DNA of 6,737 bases from an uncultured Prevotella sp. (GTDB lineage Bacteria > Bacteroidota > Bacteroidia > Bacteroidales > Bacteroidaceae), in the NCBI GenBank assembly GCA_947095945.1, contig CAMUQM010000108.1, positions 1 through 6,737 of the forward strand, in the 5' to 3' direction. Made by a program: the position numbers and the translations under genes. The notes under the pieces are model-generated. The model searched no databases and was not told the DNA's origin. It saw only the letters and a list, made by a program, of their open reading frames with translations. Positions 1-6,618 of the stretch are shown piece by piece (the first letter of the stretch is position 1; every line of letters begins with the position of its first letter).

Positions 1-5
1 ATTTG
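1..5 (+). promoter_or_regulatory. possible truncated -7 promoter box of the oxidoreductase gene
   Basis: The window begins with ATTTG, which could be the last five bases of a Bacteroidota TAnnTTTG box. It lies 27 bases before the ATG at 33, close to the 34 bases between the pheT box and its ATG. The first part of the box and the -33 element would lie outside the window, so this is only a suggestion based on position and partial match. Confidence 0.25.
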
Positions 6-32
6 TGGCAAAAAGAAGAAGTTACACTATAT

Positions 33-1607
33 ATGACAGAGGAATATCAGTTACGCGTTTTGCCTCAGGTTGCCTATAATGAAAACAATATGAAGGCATA
101 CCTTGCTAAAGAAAAGGGGCTGGATGAGCGTACAATTTATCGTGTTCGGGTATTGAAGCGTTCTATCGATGCACGTCATCGCGACATATATGTTAATTTG
201 AAGATTCGTGTTTATATTAACGAGTTTCCACAAGACGACCCTTATGTTAAGACTGAATACCAAGACGTAAGTAGTCGTTCTTCGGTTATTGTTGTGGGTG
301 CAGGACCAGCAGGTTTGTTCTCTTCTTTGAAGCTTATTGAACTTGGGTTACGTCCAATCGTCCTTGAACGTGGAAAGAATGTACGTGATCGTAAGCTTGA
401 TATGGCTTTAATTTCGAAGACACAAGAGGTTGATCCTGAGTCAAATTACTGCTTTGGTGAAGGTGGTGCTGGAGCTTATTCAGACGGAAAACTTTATACA
501 AGAAGTAAGAAGCGTGGTCCTGTAGATAAGATTCTAAATGTCTTTTGTCAGCATGGTGCTTCACCTTCTATTCTCGCAGATGCTCATCCACATATTGGTA
601 CAGACAAGCTCCCACGTGTGATAGAGAACATGCGTAACACCATACTTGACTGTGGAGGAGAAGTGCATTTTCAAACAAAAATGACCTCATTAATCCTTGA
701 TGGTGATAAAGTCGTTGGGGTTGAGGCTATTGATAATAGTGGAGCTATAAGCATGAAGCGTGAGTTTCATGGTCCAGTAGTACTGGCAACGGGGCATTCG
801 GCACGTGATGTCTATCGTTATCTTGCAGATGCAGGGATTGAGATGGAAGCAAAGGGAATAGCTGTTGGTGTACGTTTAGAGCATCCTTCTCACTTGATAG
901 ACCAGATACAATACCATAATAAGAATGGAAAAGGAAAGTATCTTCCTACGGCAGAGTATTCTTTTGTAACACAAGTACAGGGACGTGGCGTTTACTCTTT
1001 CTGTATGTGTCCCGGTGGTTTTGTGATTCCTTCGGCTACTGGTCCAGAACAGACTGTTACCAACGGTATGAGTCCTGCCAATCGTGGAACACAATGGTCG
1101 AACTCAGGTATGGTTGTTCAGCTGAATCCAGAGGATGTTGAAGGCGATGATGTGTTGCGTATTTTGCGTTATCAAGAACAGTTAGAACGAGACACGTGGC
1201 AGCAGGGAAATCGCAAACAAACAGCTCCTGCACAGCGTATGGCAGACTTCGTAAATAATCGTCTGTCGTATGATTTGCCTAAGTCAAGCTATGCGCCGGG
1301 ACTTATTTCCAGTCCACTTCATTTCTGGATGCCTTCTTTTGTTACAAAACGACTGCAAGAGGCTTTCAAAACCTTTGGTAGACAGGCACATGGTTTTCTT
1401 ACTAACGAAGCTGTAATGATAGCTTCGGAGACCCGTACCAGTTCTCCTGTTCGTATTCTTCGTGATCGAGAGCGATTCATGCACGTTCGTCTTGAAGGGC
1501 TTTTCCCTTGTGCTGAAGGTGCTGGTTATGCAGGTGGAATCGTTAGTGCAGGAATTGATGGAGAGCGTTGTGCAGAAATGGTTTCGGCTTATCTCCAACA
1601 GTTGTAA
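33..1607 (+). CDS. FAD-dependent oxidoreductase (COG2509-type NAD(P)/FAD-dependent dehydrogenase)
   Basis: This is a complete gene for a predicted cytosolic flavoprotein of 524 residues; its substrate is not known. Numbered from the ATG at 33, residues 1-80 form an N-terminal extension typical of this family (LRVLPQVA, then VLKRSIDARHRDIYVNLKIRV). A dinucleotide-binding fold follows, with VIVVGAGPAGLFSS (about 85-98) and the acidic strand end IVLERG (109-114). Next come the family signature SNYCFGEGGAGAYSDGKLYT (137-156), an ATGHSARD motif (252-259), and a C-terminal flavin-contacting segment FPCAEGAGYAGGIVSAGIDG (491-510). The reading frame extends upstream to a TTG at 3, but I prefer the ATG: family proteins begin near the MTEEYQLRVLP segment, and bases 2-5 may belong to the promoter. 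There is no signal peptide and no membrane segment. The family assignment is firm, but the reaction is not; the gene may be the last or only one of its transcript, since the next gene faces it. Confidence 0.9.
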   Translation: MTEEYQLRVLPQVAYNENNMKAYLAKEKGLDERTIYRVRVLKRSIDARHRDIYVNLKIRVYINEFPQDDPYVKTEYQDVSSRSSVIVVGAGPAGLFSSLKLIELGLRPIVLERGKNVRDRKLDMALISKTQEVDPESNYCFGEGGAGAYSDGKLYTRSKKRGPVDKILNVFCQHGASPSILADAHPHIGTDKLPRVIENMRNTILDCGGEVHFQTKMTSLILDGDKVVGVEAIDNSGAISMKREFHGPVVLATGHSARDVYRYLADAGIEMEAKGIAVGVRLEHPSHLIDQIQYHNKNGKGKYLPTAEYSFVTQVQGRGVYSFCMCPGGFVIPSATGPEQTVTNGMSPANRGTQWSNSGMVVQLNPEDVEGDDVLRILRYQEQLERDTWQQGNRKQTAPAQRMADFVNNRLSYDLPKSSYAPGLISSPLHFWMPSFVTKRLQEAFKTFGRQAHGFLTNEAVMIASETRTSSPVRILRDRERFMHVRLEGLFPCAEGAGYAGGIVSAGIDGERCAEMVSAYLQQL

Positions 1608-1718
1608 GCATATAGCCTTTTGATAGTAAGAAGTTTGTCAGGCTTTGTTTATCGTTTGTTTGAGAAGGTTTTAGATGCTTTAAAGTGTCTTTCTCTACTA
1701 CTATAGAATGTTCTTATC

Positions 1719-1812
1719 GAATTATTTTCACGAAAAAAAATATTTCTTTTCATGAAGAAAAATATTTCTTTTCGTGAAAATAATTCTTTTTTATCATGAA
1801 GATAAATTGTCT
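1719..1812. repeat. 22-bp-period tandem array of palindromic cores, folding into a 68-nt hairpin
   Basis: Four copies of a 12-bp, largely palindromic core sit exactly 22 bp apart: TTTTCACGAAAA at 1725, TTTTCATGAAGA at 1747, TTTTCGTGAAAA at 1769 and TTATCATGAAGA at 1791. The first two full 22-bp units agree at 20 of 22 positions, and the fourth is the most diverged. Bases 1719-1786 also form one near-perfect inverted repeat: the outer 18 bases of each arm (1719-1736 and 1769-1786) match perfectly. The inner part to 1750/1755 has two mismatches and one G-U pair, and the loop is CATG. The array lies between two convergent genes. It could act as a bidirectional terminator or RNA-stabilising hairpin, a protein-binding array, or a dispersed intergenic repeat. 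The stem is very AT-rich, unlike a classical terminator. Confidence 0.8.
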
Positions 1813-1852
1813 TTTACAATCGTTTTGCTTCTTAAAGCCTATTGTTTGGATA

Positions 1853-1876
1853 GCAGGCAAAGCTTATTTGCCATGC
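1853..1876. other. small hairpin beyond the peptidase gene
   Basis: GGCAAA (1856-1861) and TTTGCC (1867-1872) pair around a 5-base loop. Three further pairs, GCA (1853-1855) with TGC (1874-1876), extend the stem if A1873 is bulged. It lies 40 bases past the stop codon of the minus-strand peptidase gene, so it could help end that transcript. No T-run follows on either strand, so I do not call it an intrinsic terminator. Confidence 0.35.
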
Positions 1877-1916
1877 AATAAGTGTGCTTGTAGATATGGA
1901 AAAGACCGTTGAAGAC

Positions 1917-2801
1917 TTAATCCAAATCGCCTTGTGAAAAGGTTGTTGTATTCCAATCGCCAGTTTCGATACCTTTCTTCAACCAATACATACGCTGTTC
2001 AGATGTTCCATGTGTGAATGTCTCGGGCTGAGCATAGCCACGTGCTTTCTTTTGCAGATAGTTATCACCAATTTTCTCAGCACAGTCAATCGCTTCTTCA
2101 AGGTCGCCATCGGTAAGACTTTGGAACTTTTGATTGTCATAATGTGCCCAACATCCAGCGTAGTAATCAGCAAGTAGTTCAAGTTTTACGCTCAACTTGT
2201 TAGCTTCTTCCTTACTAACATGCGCCATCTTTGCGTGACATTTGCCAAGAATACCACGGAGATATTCCACATGATGACCTACTTCATGCGCAATTACGTA
2301 TGCGTAGGCAAAGTCAAGGTCGCCCTTTGCTTGTATTCCTAAGTCCTTACGCATACCACTAAAGAAACTCAAGTCAAGATAGAGGCGCTGGTCAGCAGAG
2401 CAATAGAAAGGACCCATAGCTGCTGAACCATTACCACAAGCAGTTTGCACCGCATCTGTAAAGAGAACGAGAGTAGGGTATTGGTATCTCATACCATGCA
2501 GTTGGAATTGTTCAGTCCATACGTCTTCCGTACCAGCAAGGATTTGTTTTGAGAAGTCAGCAAGTTTCTCCTCTTCCTCGGTAAACTGACGTTGTTGACC
2601 ATCTGTCTGTACTTCAGTCTGCCCCTGCATCTGTGTTTGTACAACATTGTTAACTACATCCCCAAAGTTTCCACCGCTCATAAAGGTAATAAGAGCAATG
2701 ATAATAATACCTCCAATACCACCGATACCCGCCTTTGCGCCAGTGCCCATGCCACGGCGATCTTCTACGTTATTACTTTCTCTACGTCCTGTAAGTCTCA
2801 T
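1917..2801 (-). CDS. membrane-anchored neutral zinc metallopeptidase, YpfJ family
   Basis: This complete 294-residue protein belongs to the putative neutral zinc metallopeptidase family (Pfam Zn_peptidase, PF04228; E. coli YpfJ). It opens with the family's usual charged head, MRLTGRRESNNVEDRRGMG. A glycine-rich stretch and a single hydrophobic segment, about residues 25-41 (IGGIGGIIIIALITFM), follow; this is likely an N-terminal membrane anchor with the peptidase domain outside the cytoplasm. A Q/T/E-rich linker spans about 54-78. The catalytic zinc motif HEVGH is at 172-176, and ELLADYYAGCWAH (208-220) probably supplies the third zinc ligand. Other family marks are ACGNGSAAMGPFYC (121-134), YLDLSFF (141-147) and THGTSEQRMYWLKKG (264-278). 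Four cysteines (122, 134, 217, 240), plus C188, could form disulfides. The natural substrate is unknown. The gene is monocistronic here: it faces the oxidoreductase gene and diverges from pheT. The start codon is supported by the conserved N terminus and the promoter 42 bases upstream. Confidence 0.92.
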   Translation of the reverse strand: MRLTGRRESNNVEDRRGMGTGAKAGIGGIGGIIIIALITFMSGGNFGDVVNNVVQTQMQGQTEVQTDGQQRQFTEEEEKLADFSKQILAGTEDVWTEQFQLHGMRYQYPTLVLFTDAVQTACGNGSAAMGPFYCSADQRLYLDLSFFSGMRKDLGIQAKGDLDFAYAYVIAHEVGHHVEYLRGILGKCHAKMAHVSKEEANKLSVKLELLADYYAGCWAHYDNQKFQSLTDGDLEEAIDCAEKIGDNYLQKKARGYAQPETFTHGTSEQRMYWLKKGIETGDWNTTTFSQGDLD

Positions 2802-2842
2802 ATTATTTCTTTGTTTTTTAAGCTTAATTAATTTTATGTCGT

Positions 2843-2874
2843 CAAAGGTAAGGCATTATCTTGATATTTGCAAG
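2843..2874 (-). promoter_or_regulatory. promoter of the YpfJ-family peptidase gene
   Basis: Read on the minus strand, bases 2850-2843 give TACCTTTG, a perfect match to the Bacteroidota -7 box TAnnTTTG. Bases 2874-2871 give CTTG, three of four matches to the -33 box TTTG, with a 20-bp spacer. The predicted start of transcription leaves a leader of roughly 35 bases. That leader is A-rich just before the ATG (AAAAAACAAAGAAATAAT) and has no Shine-Dalgarno sequence. Confidence 0.65.
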
Positions 2875-3068
2875 TAATATAGCCCAGTTCCTTCAAGTTC
2901 AAACAAAGTTGTTACTTGCTATAGCTCTTGTGTTTTCACCAGTTAAACCTATCGTATAAAGGATTTGAAACATAGCTTTGCATAGATATGAAATAGTCTG
3001 CTTTTTCATTGTTGAGATTATTGATATAGTGACTTTCTTCTTGTGCAACGGCTTTTTTCTTTTATCCT

Positions 3069-3099
3069 TTTGCTATGTCTGAGTTTTTTCGTAAATTTG
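3069..3099 (+). promoter_or_regulatory. promoter of the pheT-yebC operon
   Basis: TTTG at 3069-3072 and TAAATTTG at 3092-3099 match both Bacteroidota promoter boxes exactly, with a 19-bp spacer, within the usual 19-21 bp. Transcription should begin a few bases after 3099, leaving a leader of about 25-30 bases before the ATG at 3134. The leader is A/T-rich (AATAAACAATATAACTACAT) without a Shine-Dalgarno sequence, as is normal in this phylum. It is too short for a riboswitch or attenuator. Confidence 0.8.
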
Positions 3100-3133
3100 C
3101 ATGTATTTTTAGAATAAACAATATAACTACATA

Positions 3134-5602
3134 ATGAAGATTTCATACAAATGGCTAAAGGAATACGTTGACTTCAGTCTGACTCCAGAAGAGATTGCTG
3201 TTGCACTCACTTCTACAGGCTTGGAGGTTGGCGCATTGGACGAAGTTGAAACGATTCGAGGTGGACTGAAGGGTCTCTACGTCGGCAAGGTACTCACTTG
3301 TGAGGCGCATCCCAACTCTGATCATCTTCACGTAACAACCGTTGACCTTGGCAAGGGAGAACCACAGCAGATTGTATGTGGCGCACCAAATGTTGCAGCA
3401 GGACAGAAAGTTATCGTTGCAGACTTAGGTTGTGTACTCTATGATGGCGACAACGAGTTTACGATTAAGAGAAGTAAGCTGCGTGGTGTAGAGAGTCTTG
3501 GTATGATATGTGCCGAAGATGAGATTGGTGTTGGTACAAGTCATGATGGTATCATCGTGTTGCCAGAAGATGCACCAGTAGGTCAGCCTGCATCAGAGTA
3601 TTACCAATTAGACAGTGACTGGCTGATAGAAATAGACATTACTGCTAACCGTGCAGATGCTTTGAGCCACTATGGTGTAGCACGCGACCTCTATGCTTGG
3701 TTGACACAGAATGGTTATGAGACTTCATTGCATCGCCCTTCTTGTGATGCTTTTAAGGTAGACAATCATGACCTTCCTATTGATGTGACTATTGAGAATA
3801 CTGATGCTTGCCGTCGTTACGCTTGTTTGAGTATAACTGATTGCGAGGTAAAGGAGAGTCCACAATGGTTGAAGGATAAACTGAATATTATCGGTCTGCG
3901 CCCAATCAATAATATCGTAGACATCACTAACTATATCATGATGGCTTATGGTCAGCCTATGCACTGCTTTGATGCAGATATGGTTAAGGGCAATCATATC
4001 ATCGTTAAGGATAAGAACGAGGGTAAGAAGTTCGTTACTTTGGATGGTGATGAGCATACACTTGGTGAGCACGACCTTGCTATCTGCAATGTGGAAGATC
4101 CTATGTGTATTGCTGGTGTCTTTGGTGGAAAGGGTAGTGGAACTTACGAAACGACAAGAAACGTTGTCTTGGAGAGTGCTTACTTCCATCCAACATGGAT
4201 TCGTAAGAGTGCTCGTCGTCATGGCCTTTCAACTGATGCCAGCTTCCGTTTCGAGCGTGGTATTGATCCAAACGGAACCATCTATGCACTGAAGCAGGCT
4301 GCTATCCTTTGTAAGGAACTGGCTGGTGGAAAGGTGAGCATGGAGATTCGTGACGAGTATCCTACTAAGATGGAGGCATTCCCAGTTCGTTTGAATTTTG
4401 AGTATTGCGACCGTCTTATTGGTAAGAAGCTCGGTAATGAAACGATTAAGCGTATTGTAGAAAGCCTCGAGATGAAGGTTGAAAAGGAAGATGCTGAGGG
4501 TCTTAATCTTCTCGTTCCTCCTTATCGTGTCGACGTACAACGTCCTTGTGATGTTGTTGAAGACATCCTTCGTATCTATGGATATAATAATGTAGAGATT
4601 CCTACAGAGTTGAAGTCTTCATTGACAATCGCTGAGGAGGCAGACAAGAACTATCATCGTGAGAATATCATCGGTGAGCAGTTGGTTGGTGCTGGCTTCT
4701 CAGAGATTATGAATAACTCTCTCACAAAGAGTTCTTACTATGAGGAGACAGGGTTCAATGCTTATCCTTGGGAGGAAACTGTAAAGGTGATGAACCCACT
4801 TTCAGCCGATTTGGGTGTGATGCGTCAGACCCTTCTCTTTGGTGGTTTGGAGAGTGTTGTTCGCAATGTAAACCGCAAGGCACAGAACCTTCGCTTCTTT
4901 GAGGTGGGTAACGTCTATAAGTACAATAAGGAGAAGTGGTCAGAGGAAAGCCCAATTAAGGCTTACACACAGGAATATCACATGGCTTTATGGGTAACTG
5001 GTAAGCGTGTTCAGGGCTCATGGGCGCATCCTGATGAGGAAAGTACTTTCTATGAATTGAAGGCATACGTAGAGAATATTCTTCGTCGAATTGGTATTGC
5101 ACAGGGCTTGCTTGTCGCAGAAAAGTCTGATAACAATGCTTTCGATAAGGGATTAGCATTGAAAACACGTGCCGGTAAGGTGCTTGTTGAAATGGGTATC
5201 CTTAGCCATAAACTTTTGAAGAGTTTTGATATTGATCAGAAGGTTTATTATGCAGAGTTGAATTGGGCAGGACTAATGAAGGCTATTCGTAAGAATAAAC
5301 TTCAGTTCCAAGAAATATCAAAGTATCCTGCAGTTAGCCGTGACCTCGCGCTGTTGGTTGACAACACAGTAGAGTTTGCAGCAATCGAGGAGATTGCTCG
5401 TCAGACAGATAAGAAGCTCTTGAAGCGTGTTGAACTCTTCGATGTTTATCAGGGTAAGAACCTTCCTGAGGGTAAGAAGAGCTATGCAGTCAACTTCATT
5501 CTTCAGGATGAGACGAAGACACTCAACGATAAGGCTATTGATGCTATTATGCAGAAACTAATTAAGAATTTAACAAATAAACTCGGAGCAGAACTCCGTT
5601 AA
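3134..5602 (+). CDS. pheT: phenylalanine--tRNA ligase beta subunit
   Basis: This gene encodes the full-length 822-residue beta subunit of the cytosolic (alpha-beta)2 enzyme that joins phenylalanine to tRNA-Phe. The beta subunit binds the tRNA and removes wrongly attached tyrosine. Domains appear in the usual order. The N-terminal segment MKISYKWLKEYVDF is followed by an OB-fold tRNA-binding domain, about 40-150 (GKVLTCEAHPNSDHLHVTTV at 51-70, IVCGAPNV at 80-87). The B3/B4 editing domain covers about 215-390, with RPINNIVDITNY (256-267), GQPMHCFD (273-280), GVFGG (328-332), ESAYF (347-351) and TDASFRFERGID (367-378). The B5 domain, about 410-485, ends in DVVEDILRIYGYNN (473-486). A PheS-like core fold (about 490-710) and a C-terminal FDX-ACB anticodon-binding domain (about 728-821; YPAVSRDLALLVD at 731-743) complete it. 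No motif is missing and there is no frameshift. The alpha subunit gene pheS is not in the window, so the two subunits appear to be encoded apart, as is common in this phylum. Confidence 0.98.
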   Translation: MKISYKWLKEYVDFSLTPEEIAVALTSTGLEVGALDEVETIRGGLKGLYVGKVLTCEAHPNSDHLHVTTVDLGKGEPQQIVCGAPNVAAGQKVIVADLGCVLYDGDNEFTIKRSKLRGVESLGMICAEDEIGVGTSHDGIIVLPEDAPVGQPASEYYQLDSDWLIEIDITANRADALSHYGVARDLYAWLTQNGYETSLHRPSCDAFKVDNHDLPIDVTIENTDACRRYACLSITDCEVKESPQWLKDKLNIIGLRPINNIVDITNYIMMAYGQPMHCFDADMVKGNHIIVKDKNEGKKFVTLDGDEHTLGEHDLAICNVEDPMCIAGVFGGKGSGTYETTRNVVLESAYFHPTWIRKSARRHGLSTDASFRFERGIDPNGTIYALKQAAILCKELAGGKVSMEIRDEYPTKMEAFPVRLNFEYCDRLIGKKLGNETIKRIVESLEMKVEKEDAEGLNLLVPPYRVDVQRPCDVVEDILRIYGYNNVEIPTELKSSLTIAEEADKNYHRENIIGEQLVGAGFSEIMNNSLTKSSYYEETGFNAYPWEETVKVMNPLSADLGVMRQTLLFGGLESVVRNVNRKAQNLRFFEVGNVYKYNKEKWSEESPIKAYTQEYHMALWVTGKRVQGSWAHPDEESTFYELKAYVENILRRIGIAQGLLVAEKSDNNAFDKGLALKTRAGKVLVEMGILSHKLLKSFDIDQKVYYAELNWAGLMKAIRKNKLQFQEISKYPAVSRDLALLVDNTVEFAAIEEIARQTDKKLLKRVELFDVYQGKNLPEGKKSYAVNFILQDETKTLNDKAIDAIMQKLIKNLTNKLGAELR

Positions 5603-5614
5603 CAAACAAATACA

Positions 5615-6346
5615 ATGGGTAGAGCATTTGAATATCGCAAAGCAAGTAAGCTCAAGAGATGGGGTCACATGGCCCGTACGTTCACTAAGTTAGGTAAAGA
5701 AATCGCTATTGCTGTTAAGGCAGGCGGTCCTGAGCCAGAGAATAACCCACGCCTTCGTGCGATTATAGCAACATGTAAGCGTGAGAACATGCCAAAGGAC
5801 AATATCCAGCGTGCTATTAAGAACGCAATGGGTAAAGATACCAGCGATTATAAGGAGGTAACATACGAAGGTTATGGTCCTCACGGAATTGCTGTGTTTG
5901 TTGAGACATTGACCGACAATACTACACGTACTGTGGGTGATGTTCGTTCAATCTTCAACAAGTTCAATGGTAACCTTGGTACGCAGGGCTCTCTTAGCTT
6001 CCTTTTTGACCATAAGGCAGTCTTCACTTTTAAGAAGAAAGACGGCTTGGATATGGAAGAGTTGATTCTCGACTTGATTGATTATGGTGTTGAGGACGAG
6101 TTCGACGAAGATGAGGAAGAGAACGAAATCACTATCTATGGTGAGCCAACAAGCTTCGGAGAGATTCAGAAGCACTTGGAGGACAACGGCTTCGAGATTA
6201 CTTCTGCAGAGTTTACTCGTATTCCTAACGACTTGAAAGACGTAACAGACGAAGAACGTGAGACAATTGACAAGATGGTTGAGCGTTTGGAAGACTTCGA
6301 CGACGTGCAGAACGTTTACACTAACATGAAGCCAGCAGAGGATTAA
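5615..6346 (+). CDS. yebC: YebC/PmpR/TACO1 family protein
   Basis: This complete 243-residue protein belongs to the YebC family (Pfam Transcrip_reg). Members were first described as DNA-binding regulators (PmpR). More recent work on bacterial YebC and mitochondrial TACO1 points to a ribosome-associated role in relieving stalling, so the annotation 'transcriptional regulator' should be treated with caution. The N-terminal helical domain, about 1-75, carries the Bacteroidota-type opening MGRAFEYRKASKLKRWGHMA and then the family signature ARTFTKLGKEIAIAVKAGG (20-38), NPRLRAII (44-51) and ENMPKDNIQRAIKNAMG (57-73). YEGYGPHGIAVFVETLTDN (84-102) and NKFNGNLGTQGSLSFLF (115-131) mark the following domains. 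A strongly acidic stretch, DEFDEDEEENE, sits at 161-171. The ATG lies only 12 bases after the pheT stop, behind an A-rich AACAAACAAATACA leader, so the gene is very likely cotranscribed with pheT and translated without a Shine-Dalgarno sequence. Confidence 0.95.
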   Translation: MGRAFEYRKASKLKRWGHMARTFTKLGKEIAIAVKAGGPEPENNPRLRAIIATCKRENMPKDNIQRAIKNAMGKDTSDYKEVTYEGYGPHGIAVFVETLTDNTTRTVGDVRSIFNKFNGNLGTQGSLSFLFDHKAVFTFKKKDGLDMEELILDLIDYGVEDEFDEDEEENEITIYGEPTSFGEIQKHLEDNGFEITSAEFTRIPNDLKDVTDEERETIDKMVERLEDFDDVQNVYTNMKPAED

Positions 6347-6360
6347 TTCTTATCCTCCTC

Positions 6361-6392
6361 GCACCTATATATAATAAGGTGTAATCAGTTTT
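6361..6392 (+). terminator. weak hairpin plus T4 just after yebC
   Basis: GCACCT (6361-6366) pairs with AGGTGT (6377-6382), with one G-U pair at the base, around a 10-base A/T loop. TTTT follows at 6389-6392, six bases after the stem. The element starts 15 bases after the yebC stop, a good place for the operon's terminator, but the stem is short and the T-run is small and offset. Confidence 0.35.
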
Positions 6393-6402
6393 AAAAACAT
6401 AG

Positions 6403-6525
6403 AAAGAGACGATCTCAAAAATGTAGTCAGCGTATTTGTGTGGAAAGCATGCTTGTGCTTCCATATAAGTTCTTGCTGACAGATACACAATTGTTGTGTT
6501 TCTACTTTTTTGATATAGTCTCTTT
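6403..6525. mobile_element. MITE-like 123-bp element with 24-nt terminal inverted repeats
   Basis: The ends 6403-6426 and 6502-6525 are inverted repeats that agree at 21 of 24 positions. Each reads AAAGAGAC, four variable bases, TCAAAAA, one variable base, then GTAG towards the inside. The outer GAGAC-N4-TCAAAA pattern recalls terminal repeats of some insertion sequences, though I cannot confirm a match from memory. The interior holds two further hairpins: GTCAGC (6426-6431) with GCTGAC (6475-6480), enclosing TGGAAAGCA (6441-6449) with TGCTTCCA (6456-6463, one bulged A), and ACACAA (6485-6490) with TTGTGT (6494-6499). There is no coding capacity. I see no clear target-site duplication, so a mobile origin is only one reading; a structured RNA or terminator is the other. 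Confidence 0.35.
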
Positions 6526-6541
6526 TTGTTTTTTGTCTTTT
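6403..6541 (+). terminator. branched hairpin with T-rich tail, possible terminator of the pheT-yebC operon
   Basis: On RNA read in the plus direction, the same 123 bases fold into a closing stem of about 20 pairs with an internal loop, carrying two inner hairpins. The 3' side of the stem runs straight into a T-rich tract (6523-6541, broken by two G and one TC). A stem followed at once by a T-tract is the layout of an intrinsic terminator. It lies 56 bases past the yebC stop with no gene between. The long, branched stem is unlike a simple terminator, so transcription might also end here by a different route. Confidence 0.4.
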
Positions 6542-6618
6542 AATATATCTATCGAACTTGCTATGAAATGAAGGAGTGAAAAGAATATGTTTTGTCCTAA
6601 ATTTTCACATCTTCGTTT

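Larger units (their letters stand above)
1608..1916. other. convergent intergenic region (309 bp), no gene
   Basis: This stretch separates the stop codons of two convergent genes. Apart from the 22-bp array and the small hairpin, I see one weak stem, GAGAAGG (1662-1668) with CTTTCTC (1689-1695), which includes one G-U pair. A 38-codon open frame (1797-1913, plus) begins inside the last repeat unit, lacks a promoter and has no recognisable protein features, so it is not called. Neither strand carries a convincing promoter here, as expected between gene ends. Confidence 0.7.
2802..3133. other. divergent intergenic region (332 bp) with two promoters
   Basis: This region lies between the start codons of the peptidase gene and pheT. 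It contains the minus-strand promoter at 2843-2874 and the plus-strand promoter at 3069-3099, about 200 bp apart and therefore probably independent. A third -7-like box, TAGCTTTG at 2973-2980 on the plus strand, has no -33 TTTG at the right distance and is not called. I see no RNA gene. I also see no T-box element or phenylalanine leader peptide; the short leader of the called pheT promoter leaves no room for either. Confidence 0.7.

Noticed and set aside
3..32. TTG at 3 as the start of the oxidoreductase gene
   Set aside because: It would add ten residues not expected in the family and would overlap a possible -7 promoter box at the window edge; the ATG at 33 fits better.
1719..1812. CRISPR array
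   Set aside because: The 22-bp units follow each other without unique spacers and no cas genes are present.
1797..1913. 38-codon plus-strand open frame in the convergent gap
   Set aside because: It starts inside the fourth repeat unit, has no promoter or recognisable sequence features, and is of a length expected by chance.
2592..2877. Plus-strand open frames opposite the 5' end of the peptidase gene
   Set aside because: They mirror the low-complexity linker and membrane anchor of the peptidase and run into its promoter; no promoter or conserved motif supports them.
2973..2980. TAGCTTTG box as an extra promoter upstream of pheT
   Set aside because: There is no TTTG at 19-21 bp upstream, whereas a complete promoter exists at 3069-3099.
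3100..3133. T-box or phenylalanine leader peptide controlling pheT
   Set aside because: The leader is only about 30 bases, with no run of Phe codons and no terminator-antiterminator structure.
3725..4222. 165-codon antisense open frame inside pheT
   Set aside because: It lies opposite the conserved B3/B4 editing domain, whose motifs are intact on the plus strand; no recognisable protein features are seen in the antisense frame.
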